The position numbers and the translations under genes were made by a program. A DNA stretch of 64,000 nucleotides from an uncultured Clostridia bacterium (GTDB taxonomy: Bacteria > Bacillota > Clostridia > Christensenellales > UBA3700). Of the stretch, positions 52,092 through 61,267 are shown one piece after another. The stretch's first letter is position 1; each line of letters starts with the position of its first letter. The DNA lies in contig CAMQSU010000001.1 of assembly GCA_947037025.1 (NCBI GenBank), forward strand, positions 1-64,000, written 5' to 3'. Under the pieces are notes generated by a model. It was not told the DNA's origin and did no database searches. It worked only from the letters and a program-made list of their open reading frames with translations.

Positions 52092-52598
52092 ATGCATAAT
52101 AATATGTTAATGGCTGATATGCCATACCCAGAGTTGGAAAATGAATGCCCAAGTGTGAGCGACGTTAGATGTATGATGGATTTGTTTGCAGGTGTAGAGA
52201 GTGAACTTACAGCAATAATTCAGTATATGTACCAAAGTTACATAGTCGGAGAGGATTCTGAGGAGTTTCATTTATTGTTAGAGCAAGTTGCGATGGCGGA
52301 GATGAAACATATGGAGTTATTAGGAGAGGCAATAGTTGCGTTTGGCGGCACGCCAGTGACGGGAGGCAACAGGCAGTTTTGGAATGGAGCGATGGTCAAT
52401 TATACAAAAGATCCAATTGCAATACTTGATACAAACATAAAGTTAGAGCAGCATGCGATTGACGGATACAACAAAGCGATTCGTTGCGTTGATAATTATT
52501 CACTAAAAGAGCTGTTTGAGCGCATAATTCTTGATGAAAAGATACACCTTGCAGCGTTCAAGGCGATGAAAGTAAAATTAATTGAGCGAAATTGCTAA
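52092..52598 (+). CDS. ferritin-like diiron protein
   Basis: 168 residues, a four-helix bundle. Iron ligands look complete: 'AGVESELTAIIQYMYQ' (Glu), 'VAMAEMKHMELL' (ExxH), 'KLEQHAIDGYNKAI' (Glu) and 'ILDEKIHLAAF' (ExxH). It resembles the bacterioferritin/rubrerythrin-like proteins of Clostridia but has no rubredoxin domain. Iron storage or peroxide handling is plausible. GGAGGG precedes the ATG at 52092. It is monocistronic. Confidence 0.87.
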   Translation: MHNNMLMADMPYPELENECPSVSDVRCMMDLFAGVESELTAIIQYMYQSYIVGEDSEEFHLLLEQVAMAEMKHMELLGEAIVAFGGTPVTGGNRQFWNGAMVNYTKDPIAILDTNIKLEQHAIDGYNKAIRCVDNYSLKELFERIILDEKIHLAAFKAMKVKLIERNC

Positions 52599-52625
52599 TT
52601 TAACATAAATTTTCCATCAAAACAC

Positions 52626-52654
52626 TTGTTTTTATCTGAATAATGTGTTAGAAT
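52626..52654 (+). promoter_or_regulatory. sigma-A promoter of secG
   Basis: TTGTTT (52626-52631), 17 nt, TAGAAT (52649-52654), about 34 nt before the secG start. Confidence 0.6.
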
Positions 52655-52687
52655 AATAGGGCAAAAGTTATTTGGAGGTAATGAGAA

Positions 52688-52987
52688 ATGAGTTTATTTA
52701 ATTCGTTAATAGTGATGCTTGGGGCACTAGATTATACAGGTATTGCACTAGCTAAAAATATATTAGTTATATTTATGACGTTGCTAGCAATAGCCGTTAT
52801 CGTTGTAGTACTAATGCAAAAAGGTACAAGCGGCAATATCGGAGCTATTGGCGGTGAGTCAGAAACTTATATGGGAAAGAATAAAGGTCATGACAAAGAG
52901 CGTACGCTTAAGATTGCAACAGCAGTGTTAGGTGGACTTATCGTTATATTGTCAATAATCTATTTCGTGTTAAATGTTGCAATTTAA
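52688..52987 (+). CDS. secG: preprotein translocase subunit SecG
   Basis: 99 residues with two membrane helices (about 22-42 and 76-98). The SecG-type loop is 'VLMQKGTSGNIGAIGGESETYMG'. It is a subunit of the SecYEG translocon. TGGAGG precedes the start. The order secG-rnr-smpB is conserved in Bacillota, but here a terminator separates secG from rnr. Confidence 0.93.
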   Translation: MSLFNSLIVMLGALDYTGIALAKNILVIFMTLLAIAVIVVVLMQKGTSGNIGAIGGESETYMGKNKGHDKERTLKIATAVLGGLIVILSIIYFVLNVAI

Positions 52988-53005
52988 TATATTCTAGGAT
53001 TAATA

Positions 53006-53041
53006 ACGACTGAATTCCACTCGGATTTCGGTCGTTTTTTT
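53006..53041 (+). terminator. terminator or attenuator between secG and rnr
   Basis: ACGACTGAA (53006-53014) pairs with TTCGGTCGT (53027-53035, one G-T pair), followed by seven T. Confidence 0.8.
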
Positions 53042-53253
53042 ATGTTTATGCAAAACAGCGTTGAACTGAGCTAAAATAAACATAATTGTGGTATCATGTG
53101 GTATTATATAGTATAGAAATATTAATATAATACAATAATAATGTATTGAGCGAATGATTTCAGTCGATAATTCAATTACATTATAAATAGGCAGTGCTAA
53201 ATCGGACAATTAATGTCAGCGGATGTACTATCGGTTAAAAAAGGATGAACAGA

Positions 53254-55314
53254 ATGAGTTTTATTTTCAAAATTACGGAAAAAATTGAAGGATTAAATAT
53301 CCAAGGCGAATCGGCAAGAGAAATTGCTAAAAAACTTGATTTCTACACAAAGTTTGAGCTAGCAGAGCTTACAAAAGCGCTAGAAGAAATGGTTAGTGCA
53401 GGCAAGCTAGTAGAAAACAGAAGCGGCAAGTTTTTCAAAATCAATAGTACAAAACTATACAAAGGCGTGTTGCGCGGTAACAAGCGCGGCTTTGCATTCC
53501 TAATTCGTGAGGATGGCGGCGATGATTTATTTATCCCACACAAAGGCATGAACACAGCAATGCATGCAGATACTGTAGAAGTTTCTATTGTAAACGGCGA
53601 TGAAGGTCGAGTGGAAAATGTTTTAGAGCGTGGAATTACAAGAGTAGTCGGCGCATATCAAAAAAGTGCAGGATTTGGTTTTGTAATCGTAGACAATAAC
53701 AATTATTTCTCTGATATATTTATACCAAGAGGATACGATATCAATGCGGAAAATGGCACAAAAGTTATCGTAGAGATTGATAAATTTGGCGGAAAGAACC
53801 CATGCGGCAAAATTGTAGAAGTTATTGGCAAGGTCGGCGAAAAACAGTCGGACGTATTATCAATATTAAAATCACACGGTTTTGACAATATTTTCCCAGA
53901 GAACGTTGAAGCTGAAGCAAATGCAATGAAAGCTAAGTACACAGATAATCGTACAAGTTACGTAGATATGATGACTTTTTCTATTGATGGCGATGATAGT
54001 AAGGATCTTGATGATGCTATATCTATCTTAAAGTACAAAGGATTTTATAAACTTTATGTTCATATTGCGGATGTATCACATTATGTAGAGCAAGGAAGCA
54101 TATTAGATATAGAGGCATTCAAAAGAGCGACAAGTGTATATTTCCCAGGAAGCGTGTATCCAATGTTGCCACCAGTATTAAGTAACGGACTATGCTCACT
54201 TAACGGTGGCGAAGATAGACTTACATTAACATGCGTTATGACAATTAACGAGAATGGCGAAGTTACGGAAAAAGAGTTAGTTAAAAGTATAATCAACAAT
54301 GATTATGCAATGACATATAAAAACGTAACAAAAATTCTTGAAGGCGACGCGGAATTGCGTAAAAAATACGGTCCAGTAGTTCCTATGATAGAGGATGCAC
54401 TTGCATTATCTAAAATATTGAACGCTCGCCGTTGCAATAGAGGAAACATTAACTTTGACAGCAGAGAGAGCAAAATCATCATTGATGATGAAGGCAATGT
54501 AGCGGATATTCAAATATATCCATATACTGTATCTAACGGAATGATTGAGGAGTTTATGCTAATTGCAAATGAAACTGTAGCAGAATACATGTGCAATCTA
54601 GAACTTCCATTTGTTTACCGAGTGCATGAAGTACCTGATTCAGAAAAAATCACAAACTTCAAAAAGTTTGTAGAAGGTTGCGGATTCCAATTACAACCAG
54701 GCAAAGTACATCCAAAAACATTACAACAGCTTTTAGACGAAGTAAAAGGCAGCACAATGGAAGCAATTATCTCTAAGATAATGCTAAGAAGCATGCAAAA
54801 AGCCAAATATATGCCAGAGAATTTAGGCCATTTCGGACTAGCAGCTGAGTATTACTGCCACTTCACATCACCAATTAGGCGTTACCCTGACTTGCAAATT
54901 CACAGAATCATCAAAGCGATGTTGGATGGCAAATTAGGAAGCTTACCAAAGCTAGCTAACTGGTGCAAGGAAGTATCTGAAGTGTCAAGTGAGCGTGAAA
55001 GGGCAAGCGAGCAAGCGGAGAGAAGCATCAAAGATTACTACAAAGCAGAGTTCATGATGAGGCATATTGGCGAGCAGTTTAAGGGTGTTGTTAGCGGAGT
55101 TGCAAACTTCGGTATATTCGTAGAGCTTGAAAATACTTGCGAAGGAATTGCAAGACTTGACAACTTACCAACAGACAAATATGAATTTTTAGAAAATAAA
55201 TACCTATTAAAAGGGGACAGGTTGAGTTTCACTTTAGGACAAGACGTAAACATTGAAGTTATCGCTTGTGATATAGAGAATAGACGAGTTACATTCAAGG
55301 TATTAGAGGGGTAA
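53254..55314 (+). CDS. rnr: ribonuclease R
   Basis: 686 residues. An N-terminal helix-turn-helix-like region is followed by two cold-shock domains ('LRGNKRGFAFLIREDGG', 'VVGAYQKSAGFGFVI') and the RNB exonuclease domain. Metal-binding Asps lie in 'FSIDGDDSKDLDDAISI'. A C-terminal S1 domain ends it ('FKGVVSGVANFGIFVELE'), without the long basic tail of the E. coli enzyme. It degrades structured RNA 3'-5' and works with SmpB/tmRNA. The ATG at 53254 has AAGG nine nt upstream; the ATG at 53245 is too close to it. smpB starts two nt after the stop. Confidence 0.96.
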   Translation: MSFIFKITEKIEGLNIQGESAREIAKKLDFYTKFELAELTKALEEMVSAGKLVENRSGKFFKINSTKLYKGVLRGNKRGFAFLIREDGGDDLFIPHKGMNTAMHADTVEVSIVNGDEGRVENVLERGITRVVGAYQKSAGFGFVIVDNNNYFSDIFIPRGYDINAENGTKVIVEIDKFGGKNPCGKIVEVIGKVGEKQSDVLSILKSHGFDNIFPENVEAEANAMKAKYTDNRTSYVDMMTFSIDGDDSKDLDDAISILKYKGFYKLYVHIADVSHYVEQGSILDIEAFKRATSVYFPGSVYPMLPPVLSNGLCSLNGGEDRLTLTCVMTINENGEVTEKELVKSIINNDYAMTYKNVTKILEGDAELRKKYGPVVPMIEDALALSKILNARRCNRGNINFDSRESKIIIDDEGNVADIQIYPYTVSNGMIEEFMLIANETVAEYMCNLELPFVYRVHEVPDSEKITNFKKFVEGCGFQLQPGKVHPKTLQQLLDEVKGSTMEAIISKIMLRSMQKAKYMPENLGHFGLAAEYYCHFTSPIRRYPDLQIHRIIKAMLDGKLGSLPKLANWCKEVSEVSSERERASEQAERSIKDYYKAEFMMRHIGEQFKGVVSGVANFGIFVELENTCEGIARLDNLPTDKYEFLENKYLLKGDRLSFTLGQDVNIEVIACDIENRRVTFKVLEG

Positions 55315-55315
55315 T

Positions 55316-55777
55316 ATGGCAGGAGTAAAAATCATTGCGACTAACAAAAAGGCGTATCATGACTATTATATTGAGGACACTTTCGAGGCGGGCATCGTGC
55401 TTGTTGGCAGTGAAGTCAAGTCTATCCGATTAGGACAGCTTAATATGAAGGATACTTATTGTCTTGTACGGGACGGAGAAATGCAAATGATAAATTTGCA
55501 TATTTCGCAATATGACAAGGGCAGCTACTTTAATGAAGAGCCTAGACGAATGAGGAAATTACTACTTCACAAGGCGGAAATCGAGAAGCTTCGCAGCAAA
55601 GTTGATATCAAAGGATTTACACTAGTTCCTACAAAAATGTATTTTAAGCAAGGATTAGTCAAAGTTGAAATCGGACTAGCAAAAGGAAAGGAATTACACG
55701 ATAAACGTCATGTATTACAGGAAAAACAACAGAAAAGAAGTCTTGACAGAGAGATAAGATCTCTAAACAAGTTTTAA
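55316..55777 (+). CDS. smpB: SsrA-binding protein SmpB
   Basis: 153 residues. Family segments are 'YHDYYIEDTFEAGIVLVGSE' extended by 'VKSIRLGQLNMKD', 'HISQYDKGSY' and the basic C-terminus 'KGKELHDKRHVLQEKQQKR'. It binds tmRNA and brings it to stalled ribosomes. GAGGGG precedes the ATG. No ssrA gene follows within the 130-nt gap to metY, which is taken up by a terminator. Confidence 0.97.
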   Translation: MAGVKIIATNKKAYHDYYIEDTFEAGIVLVGSEVKSIRLGQLNMKDTYCLVRDGEMQMINLHISQYDKGSYFNEEPRRMRKLLLHKAEIEKLRSKVDIKGFTLVPTKMYFKQGLVKVEIGLAKGKELHDKRHVLQEKQQKRSLDREIRSLNKF

Positions 55778-55801
55778 CCTTCTTATCTCAATAAGAAGAA
55801 T

Positions 55802-55841
55802 ATGCGGGTTAATATTGGCAAAATATTGGCTCGCATTTTTT
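55802..55841 (+). terminator. terminator of the rnr-smpB unit
   Basis: A 15-bp stem with three G-T pairs (55802-55816 with 55822-55836), loop GGCAA, T6 tail. Confidence 0.85.
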
Positions 55842-55907
55842 CAATTACGCTAATAAATTATTAAAAATAGCGCAATATAATAATGACACTAAAAGGAGAA
55901 TTTAACT

Positions 55908-57179
55908 ATGGATATACAATCAAAATGCGTACAAGCTGGCTATGAGCCAAAGAATGGCGAGCCAAGAGTACTACCACTATATCAGTCAACAACATATGTA
56001 TATGATACGCCGGAGCAGCTAGCGAATTTATTCAATCTAAGCGAAGCAGGACATATTTATACAAGAATAAGCAACCCAACAGTCTGCGCATTTGAGGATA
56101 AAATGAACGCGCTAGAAGGCGGAGTGGGCGCACTTGCTTGTGCATCAGGACTTGCAGCGGAAACGTTAGCAGTGCTAAATGTATGCAATGCGGGCGACAA
56201 TATAGTATCACTATCAACAGTATATGGCGGAACTTACAATCTATTTAATGTAACTCTTCGCAAGTACGGAATAAATACAACATTCATTGAGCCGACAGCA
56301 ACAAAAGAGGATATACTTTCATTAATTGATGATAATACTAAAATTTTGTACTGTGAAACTATCGCAAATCCAAGTATGCACATTGTAGATTTTGACATGA
56401 TGTCAAGCATCGCAAAGGAAAAAGGAATACTTTTATTTGTAGATAATACTTTAGCAACACCGTTAGTATGCAAGCCAATTGAGTACGGCGCAAACATAGT
56501 AATCTATTCAACATCTAAGTATATTGATGGACATGCTAGCTGCATAGGCGGAATGATAATAGACGGCGGCAACTTTGATTTTGCAGGCAATCCACGATAT
56601 CCAGAGTTCAATAAACCTGATGAAAGTTATCACGGATTAGTATATACTAATTGTGCACCAGCAAGTTTTGTGACAAAAGCAAGAGTGCAAATGATGAGAG
56701 ATTTAGGCTGTTGCATGAGTCCATTTAACGCATATTTAACTAATATCGGAGCGGAAACATTGCATTTAAGAATGGCAAAGCATGGCGAAAATGCGATGGC
56801 ATGTGCGGAGATGCTTGAGGCTCACCCTAACGTTGAGTGGGTTAAATTCAACGGACTAGAAAGTGATGATAATTATAACAAAGCAAGAAAGTATTTCAGA
56901 GAAGGGTACAATTCAGGAATGATAGCATTTGGAGTGAAAGGTGGGCTAGCGGAAGCAAACACATTTATGAGCTCGCTAAAACTTGCTAAAATTGTAACTC
57001 ACATTGCTGATGCAAGGACAAGTGTAATTCACCCAGCAACAACAACACACAGACAGCTGAGCGGAGAGCAGTTAATTGCTTGCGGCATAACTGAAAATCT
57101 AGTTAGATTATCGGTTGGTATTGAGTGTAGTGCAGATATTATTCGTGATTTAGAGCGAGCGCTAGATAATATCAACTAA
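55908..57179 (+). CDS. metY: O-acetylhomoserine sulfhydrylase family PLP enzyme
   Basis: 423 residues of the Cys/Met-metabolism PLP family. 'LPLYQSTTYVYDTPEQLANLF' and 'GHIYTRISNPTVCAFEDKMN' open the protein. The PLP lysine is in 'VIYSTSKYIDGH', and the C-terminal 'SVIHPATTTHRQLS' contacts substrate. The length (about 425) and the insert after the PLP site fit MetY rather than the shorter MetB/MetC. It makes homocysteine from O-acetylhomoserine and sulfide. AAGGAGA precedes the start. metA follows 68 nt later. Confidence 0.92.
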   Translation: MDIQSKCVQAGYEPKNGEPRVLPLYQSTTYVYDTPEQLANLFNLSEAGHIYTRISNPTVCAFEDKMNALEGGVGALACASGLAAETLAVLNVCNAGDNIVSLSTVYGGTYNLFNVTLRKYGINTTFIEPTATKEDILSLIDDNTKILYCETIANPSMHIVDFDMMSSIAKEKGILLFVDNTLATPLVCKPIEYGANIVIYSTSKYIDGHASCIGGMIIDGGNFDFAGNPRYPEFNKPDESYHGLVYTNCAPASFVTKARVQMMRDLGCCMSPFNAYLTNIGAETLHLRMAKHGENAMACAEMLEAHPNVEWVKFNGLESDDNYNKARKYFREGYNSGMIAFGVKGGLAEANTFMSSLKLAKIVTHIADARTSVIHPATTTHRQLSGEQLIACGITENLVRLSVGIECSADIIRDLERALDNIN

Positions 57180-57196
57180 CATAACAAATGAAAAAA

Positions 57197-57230
57197 ATGC
57201 GACATTCTATTAATTATAGTGATATCGCAT
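57197..57230 (+). promoter_or_regulatory. inverted repeat in the metY-metA gap
   Basis: ATGCGACAT (57197-57205) faces ATATCGCAT (57222-57230) with one mismatch. It lies about 18 nt before the metA start and could be an operator or a translation-modulating hairpin. Confidence 0.35.
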
Positions 57231-57247
57231 ATACATAAGGGGGACTC

Positions 57248-58156
57248 ATGCCGATAATTATACCAAAAACATTACCAGCATTTAATGTGTTGCAAAATGA
57301 AAATATATTTATTATGCCAAAACTCAAAGCAGAAAAGCAGGACATTAGACCGATAGAGATAGCAATAGTAAATCTAATGCCGACAAAAATTGAGACAGAA
57401 ACGCAGTTAATGAGGTTGCTTGGTAACTCTTCACTCCAAGTAAATGTAAGCCTAATAAATATGCAATCGCATGAGAGCAAAAACACCAGTACGGAGCATT
57501 TAGAAAAGTTTTATAAAAGTTTTGATGAAGTCAAAAATATAAAACTAGATGGAATGATTATAACAGGAGCGCCAGTTGAAACGCTAGAGTATCAGGACGT
57601 ATCATATTGGAACGAGCTTACCAAAATAATGGAGTATGCAGACAAAAATGTCACGTCTACAATCTTCATATGTTGGGGCGCACAAGCGGGACTAAAGTAT
57701 TATTACGGAATAGAGAAAAAAATGTTATCAGAAAAGAAATTCGGCATTTTTGAAAACAAAGCAGTTACGGAACATGATAAGCTTTTAAAAGGAATGGACG
57801 ACACCTTCTACATACCAATGAGCAGACACACTTCAATTGATGAAGAAGCAGTCCGTGCACATGATCAACTGGTTGTTTTAGCAGAGTCAAAAAGCTGTGG
57901 GATAAGCATTGTTAAAAGCGCTGATGATCGCAAGATATTCTTCACTGGACATAGCGAATATGATAAAGAAACATTAAAAAATGAGTACTTGCGAGACCTT
58001 GTAAAAGGGAACGAAATAGCAATGCCTCAAAATTATTTTATTGACGGAAATGTCGATGAAATAAATATGAATTGGAGAAGTACAGCAAATTTATTATTTT
58101 ACAATTGGCTTAATTATTATGTATATCAGGTTACGCCTTTTGATAATGAAAAATAA
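57248..58156 (+). CDS. metA: homoserine O-acetyltransferase (MetA family)
   Basis: 302 residues, the MetA/HTS family. The catalytic Cys142 is in 'FICWGAQAG', and the His/Glu pair is in 'FTGHSEYD'. At position 111 the residue is Glu ('TGAPVETLEY'); in this family Glu111 marks acetyl-CoA use and Gly111 succinyl-CoA use. The product, O-acetylhomoserine, is the substrate of the adjacent MetY. AAGGGGG precedes the start. Confidence 0.95.
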   Translation: MPIIIPKTLPAFNVLQNENIFIMPKLKAEKQDIRPIEIAIVNLMPTKIETETQLMRLLGNSSLQVNVSLINMQSHESKNTSTEHLEKFYKSFDEVKNIKLDGMIITGAPVETLEYQDVSYWNELTKIMEYADKNVTSTIFICWGAQAGLKYYYGIEKKMLSEKKFGIFENKAVTEHDKLLKGMDDTFYIPMSRHTSIDEEAVRAHDQLVVLAESKSCGISIVKSADDRKIFFTGHSEYDKETLKNEYLRDLVKGNEIAMPQNYFIDGNVDEINMNWRSTANLLFYNWLNYYVYQVTPFDNEK

Positions 58157-58214
58157 CAAAGCACTAGCTAAAATTACTTGGCATAAAAGCAAATAAAATG
58201 ATAATAAAATAATT

Positions 58215-58245
58215 AAAAACTGCGTATTAATACGCAGTTTTTTTT
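58215..58245 (+). terminator. terminator after metA
   Basis: A perfect palindrome at 58215-58242 (AAAAACTGCGTATT and its complement) followed by more T residues. Confidence 0.85.
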
Positions 58246-58467
58246 CTGGAAATAAAAACAATAAAATAGCGACAAAGTTAATGCATAAAATAAAATGTAA
58301 GCAGATAAAAATAAATAACAATTCGAATCTATTGCTGTGATATTAATGCAAAATTTCTAGATATGAGCACAATATCGACTATATATAATCAAATGCTATA
58401 ATATAAATTAAATTAAACTTATAGAATTTTGTGTTATAATGCACTCAAATTTGCACACATTAATTAT
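58246..58467. other. intergenic region before the VanW gene
   Basis: A/T-rich. TATAAT at 58435-58440 probably serves the VanW gene at about 28 nt from its ATG, but no good -35 and no Shine-Dalgarno sequence are visible. Confidence 0.4.
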
Positions 58468-59343
58468 ATGAATAAGGCAAATAAGTACACAAAAATAATT
58501 AGTAGAATATTGATAATTTTAATGGTAATAACAACAGTTGTTATTGCAATATTTTTCATGCAAATAAACGATAGAAAGTCCGTAACAAGCAGCAATTTTT
58601 ATGCGAGCAAAAATGCCATAAAAATGCAGCAAAATAATCTAACAAAATTATCTACTTTTTCCACATCTTTTGAAGCAAGTGTGGATAATCGTGCACATAA
58701 TATTATTCTTGCAAGTAGTCAGTTTAATGGAGTGCAAATCCCGCGCGGTGGCAGCATAAGTTTTAATGAAATAGTAGGTGCAAGAACTTACGACCGAGGG
58801 TACCTTGATGCTAATGTTATTATGAAAGGTGTTTATGTTAAGGGTGTTGGAGGTGGAGTATGTCAAGTATCATCAACAATATACAATTCATGGTTAATGG
58901 CAGGTCTTGATGTTACATCAAGCCGAGCGCATTCGCTGCCTTCTACGTATGTTGCACTCTCACGCGACGCAACTGTCAGCAGCGAGATTGATTTAGTTAT
59001 GTCAAACTGTAGCGATAGTGAAGTAGTTATTGAAGTTTTAACGGATAACAATATTTTAGAAATTTCTATATTTGGCAGAGCAAGAGAGAATGAATATTTG
59101 CTAATATCAGATGTAATTGAGGAAGTACCTACTTACTTTGCGCCAGATGTCACAATTGAGGTGAACGATATGAGCGAAGTTGGTGAACAATTATATGCGG
59201 GCAAATCAGGTTATAAATCAAGACTAATCATTGAAGTGATTCATGATGGAACAGTGATTGCAAGGCGAGAGTTAAGGCGTGATAGTTATAATGCGACTCC
59301 GTCGCAAAAGGTAATTAAAATTCTAAAAGGCAGCGCAATATGA
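58468..59343 (+). CDS. VanW-family protein with C-terminal G5-like domain
   Basis: 291 residues. An N-terminal membrane anchor (about 9-32) is followed by the VanW domain: 'NIILASSQFNGVQIPRGGSI', 'FNEIVGARTYDRGY' and 'GVGGGVCQVSSTIYNSWLMAG', then 'RAHS'. A C-terminal G5-like segment ends it ('EVGEQLYAGKSGYKSRLIIEV'). The protein should face outward at the cell wall. VanW proteins are widespread in Clostridia; the function is unknown despite the name. The ATG at 58468 has no Shine-Dalgarno sequence; a TTG at 58429 is upstream of the -10 and rejected. Confidence 0.88.
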   Translation: MNKANKYTKIISRILIILMVITTVVIAIFFMQINDRKSVTSSNFYASKNAIKMQQNNLTKLSTFSTSFEASVDNRAHNIILASSQFNGVQIPRGGSISFNEIVGARTYDRGYLDANVIMKGVYVKGVGGGVCQVSSTIYNSWLMAGLDVTSSRAHSLPSTYVALSRDATVSSEIDLVMSNCSDSEVVIEVLTDNNILEISIFGRARENEYLLISDVIEEVPTYFAPDVTIEVNDMSEVGEQLYAGKSGYKSRLIIEVIHDGTVIARRELRRDSYNATPSQKVIKILKGSAI

Positions 59344-59380
59344 TCATGGCGAGAATAGAGCAAATAAAAGTAAAAATGTT

Positions 59381-59411
59381 ATGGAGTGCAATATAAATTG
59401 TGCTCCATTTA
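59381..59411 (+). terminator. possible terminator after the VanW gene
   Basis: A 12-bp stem (59381-59392 with 59397-59408, two G-T pairs), loop ATAA, with only three T after it. Confidence 0.5.
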
Positions 59412-59423
59412 GCATTGCTACTA

Positions 59424-59452
59424 TTGACAAAAGTCAGCATATAAGGTATAAT
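59424..59452 (+). promoter_or_regulatory. perfect-consensus sigma-A promoter of the phosphohexomutase gene
   Basis: TTGACA (59424-59429), 17 nt, TATAAT (59447-59452). It is the only promoter here with both consensus hexamers intact. Confidence 0.85.
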
Positions 59453-59494
59453 AATTAGTAAGAATAAAATAATTAATCGTCAAAGGAGATTTAT

Positions 59495-61234
59495 ATGCAA
59501 AAATATAACGAATGGCTAGATAAGGTGGACGAGAGCGAAAGAGCGGAGCTTATTGCGATCAAAAATGATAGCAACCAAATTAAAAGGCAGTTTGATATGC
59601 CTCTTGAGTTTGGCACGGCAGGAATGAGAGGGATAATTGCCTTAGGAACAGGATGCATCAATAAATATACAGTTAGACGAGCAACTTTAGGAGTTGCAAA
59701 TTACATATTAGGTTTAGGCGAAAGTGCAATGGCAAGAGGCGTTGTAGTCAGCTATGACACACGTAATTTCAGTTATGAGTTTGCACTAGAAACAGCCAAA
59801 GTATTAGAGTATAACAAAATAAAAGTTTATTTATATAATGACACCCACCCAGTACCTATGTGTTCGTTTGCGATTAGGCACCATAATGCGATTGCAGGGA
59901 TAATGATAACAGCATCGCACAATCCAAAAGAGTACAATGGATACAAAGTATATGGCGATGATGGTGCACAAATGGCACCTGAAGCGACTGATATAGTTGT
60001 AAATTACATTAATGCGGTTGAAGATTATTTTAGTGTTAAGACATCAAACCTTAATGTAACTCGTGAAAAAATCCTATCAATGAATGAGGAAAAATTATCC
60101 GAGTATATAGATGTAATTGGACGCGAAACTGATGCGTGCTATTATGCGGAGCTAGAGAAGCTGACGCTAAGCAATGCAGCGGTTGCAAGAGTGGCATCAA
60201 AGATAAAGATAGTATATACGCCAATACATGGCAGCGGATATAAGCCAGTAACGGAAATTTTGCGTAGAATGAACATACCTTGCAGCGTAGTAGAGGAGCA
60301 AAAATCCCCTGATGGCAATTTTCCAACGGTAGCAATGCCAAACCCAGAGCAGCCGGACACATTACTTATGGGAATAAACCTTGCAAAAAAACTTAAAAGC
60401 GATATCGTAATAGGAACAGACCCAGATGCAGATAGAATGGGCGTCGCAATAAGAGATACAAAAGGCGAGTTCTGCTTGCTAACAGGCAATCAAATAGGAG
60501 CGATGTTATTAAATTATATATTGCTAAGGCACACGGAGGAAGGAACATTACCTTCAAATAGTGCAGTAGTAAAGACAATAGTTACGACAATGCTCGCAGA
60601 TAAAATAGCAATGAATTATGGAGTAACAGTATTTAATGTACTAACAGGCTTCAAGTTTATAGGCGAAAAGATAAAAGAATGGGAAACAAACGGAAAGCAC
60701 ACATTTATATTTGGATATGAGGAAAGTTTCGGGTATTTATCAGGAACGCACGCGCGTGACAAGGATGCAGTAGTATCAAGTATGTTATTTGCGGAAATGG
60801 CGTGTTATTATGAAGATAAGGGCGAAAAATTATACAGTGTATTAGAAGGATTATATGCACAGTATGGATATTTTGTGGAAGTTAGCAAATCATTAGCATT
60901 TGGCGGACTAGACGGAATGCAGCAAATGTCTGATGTAATGGATAAATTACGATCACATCCAATCAATAACATAGCGGGCAACCCAGTTATAGAGTTTTTG
61001 GATTACAGAGAGAGCGTTGCGATATCAAGTAAAGGCGAAAAAACTATTATAGACTTACCAAAGACAAATGTGCTAAAATATCAACTAAGTGATGATGAGT
61101 GGGCGTGTGTTAGACCGTCAGGAACAGAGCCAAAGCTGAAGATATATGTAAGCGTGAAAGCTGCTACAAAAGCAGAATCAGCTGCAAAGAACCAAAACGT
61201 TTTGGGTTTTATTGAGCAGTTAGTGCTTAGCTAA
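59495..61234 (+). CDS. pgcA: phosphoglucomutase/phosphomannomutase
   Basis: 579 residues of the alpha-D-phosphohexomutase family. 'PLEFGTAGMRGI' opens the protein. The phosphoserine is in 'MITASHNPKEYNGYKVY', the metal loop is 'IGTDPDADRMGVAI', the sugar loop 'FGYEESFGYL' and the phosphate loop 'RPSGTEPKLKIY'. It interconverts hexose 1- and 6-phosphates. The length matches the Bacillus PgcA-like type; the preferred sugar is not determined. AAGGAGA precedes the start. It shares a transcript with the next gene (33-nt gap). Confidence 0.94.
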   Translation: MQKYNEWLDKVDESERAELIAIKNDSNQIKRQFDMPLEFGTAGMRGIIALGTGCINKYTVRRATLGVANYILGLGESAMARGVVVSYDTRNFSYEFALETAKVLEYNKIKVYLYNDTHPVPMCSFAIRHHNAIAGIMITASHNPKEYNGYKVYGDDGAQMAPEATDIVVNYINAVEDYFSVKTSNLNVTREKILSMNEEKLSEYIDVIGRETDACYYAELEKLTLSNAAVARVASKIKIVYTPIHGSGYKPVTEILRRMNIPCSVVEEQKSPDGNFPTVAMPNPEQPDTLLMGINLAKKLKSDIVIGTDPDADRMGVAIRDTKGEFCLLTGNQIGAMLLNYILLRHTEEGTLPSNSAVVKTIVTTMLADKIAMNYGVTVFNVLTGFKFIGEKIKEWETNGKHTFIFGYEESFGYLSGTHARDKDAVVSSMLFAEMACYYEDKGEKLYSVLEGLYAQYGYFVEVSKSLAFGGLDGMQQMSDVMDKLRSHPINNIAGNPVIEFLDYRESVAISSKGEKTIIDLPKTNVLKYQLSDDEWACVRPSGTEPKLKIYVSVKAATKAESAAKNQNVLGFIEQLVLS

Positions 61235-61267
61235 TAACATTGCAAGCAAAAATACTTTAGGAGAAAA

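Noticed and set aside
55778-55907. tmRNA (ssrA) gene next to smpB
   Set aside because: The 130-nt gap is too small and consists of a terminator plus the metY promoter region.
57180-57247. SAM or T-box riboswitch before the methionine genes
   Set aside because: The gaps before metY (130 nt, mostly terminator) and metA (68 nt) are too short, and no S-box or T-box conserved motifs are visible.
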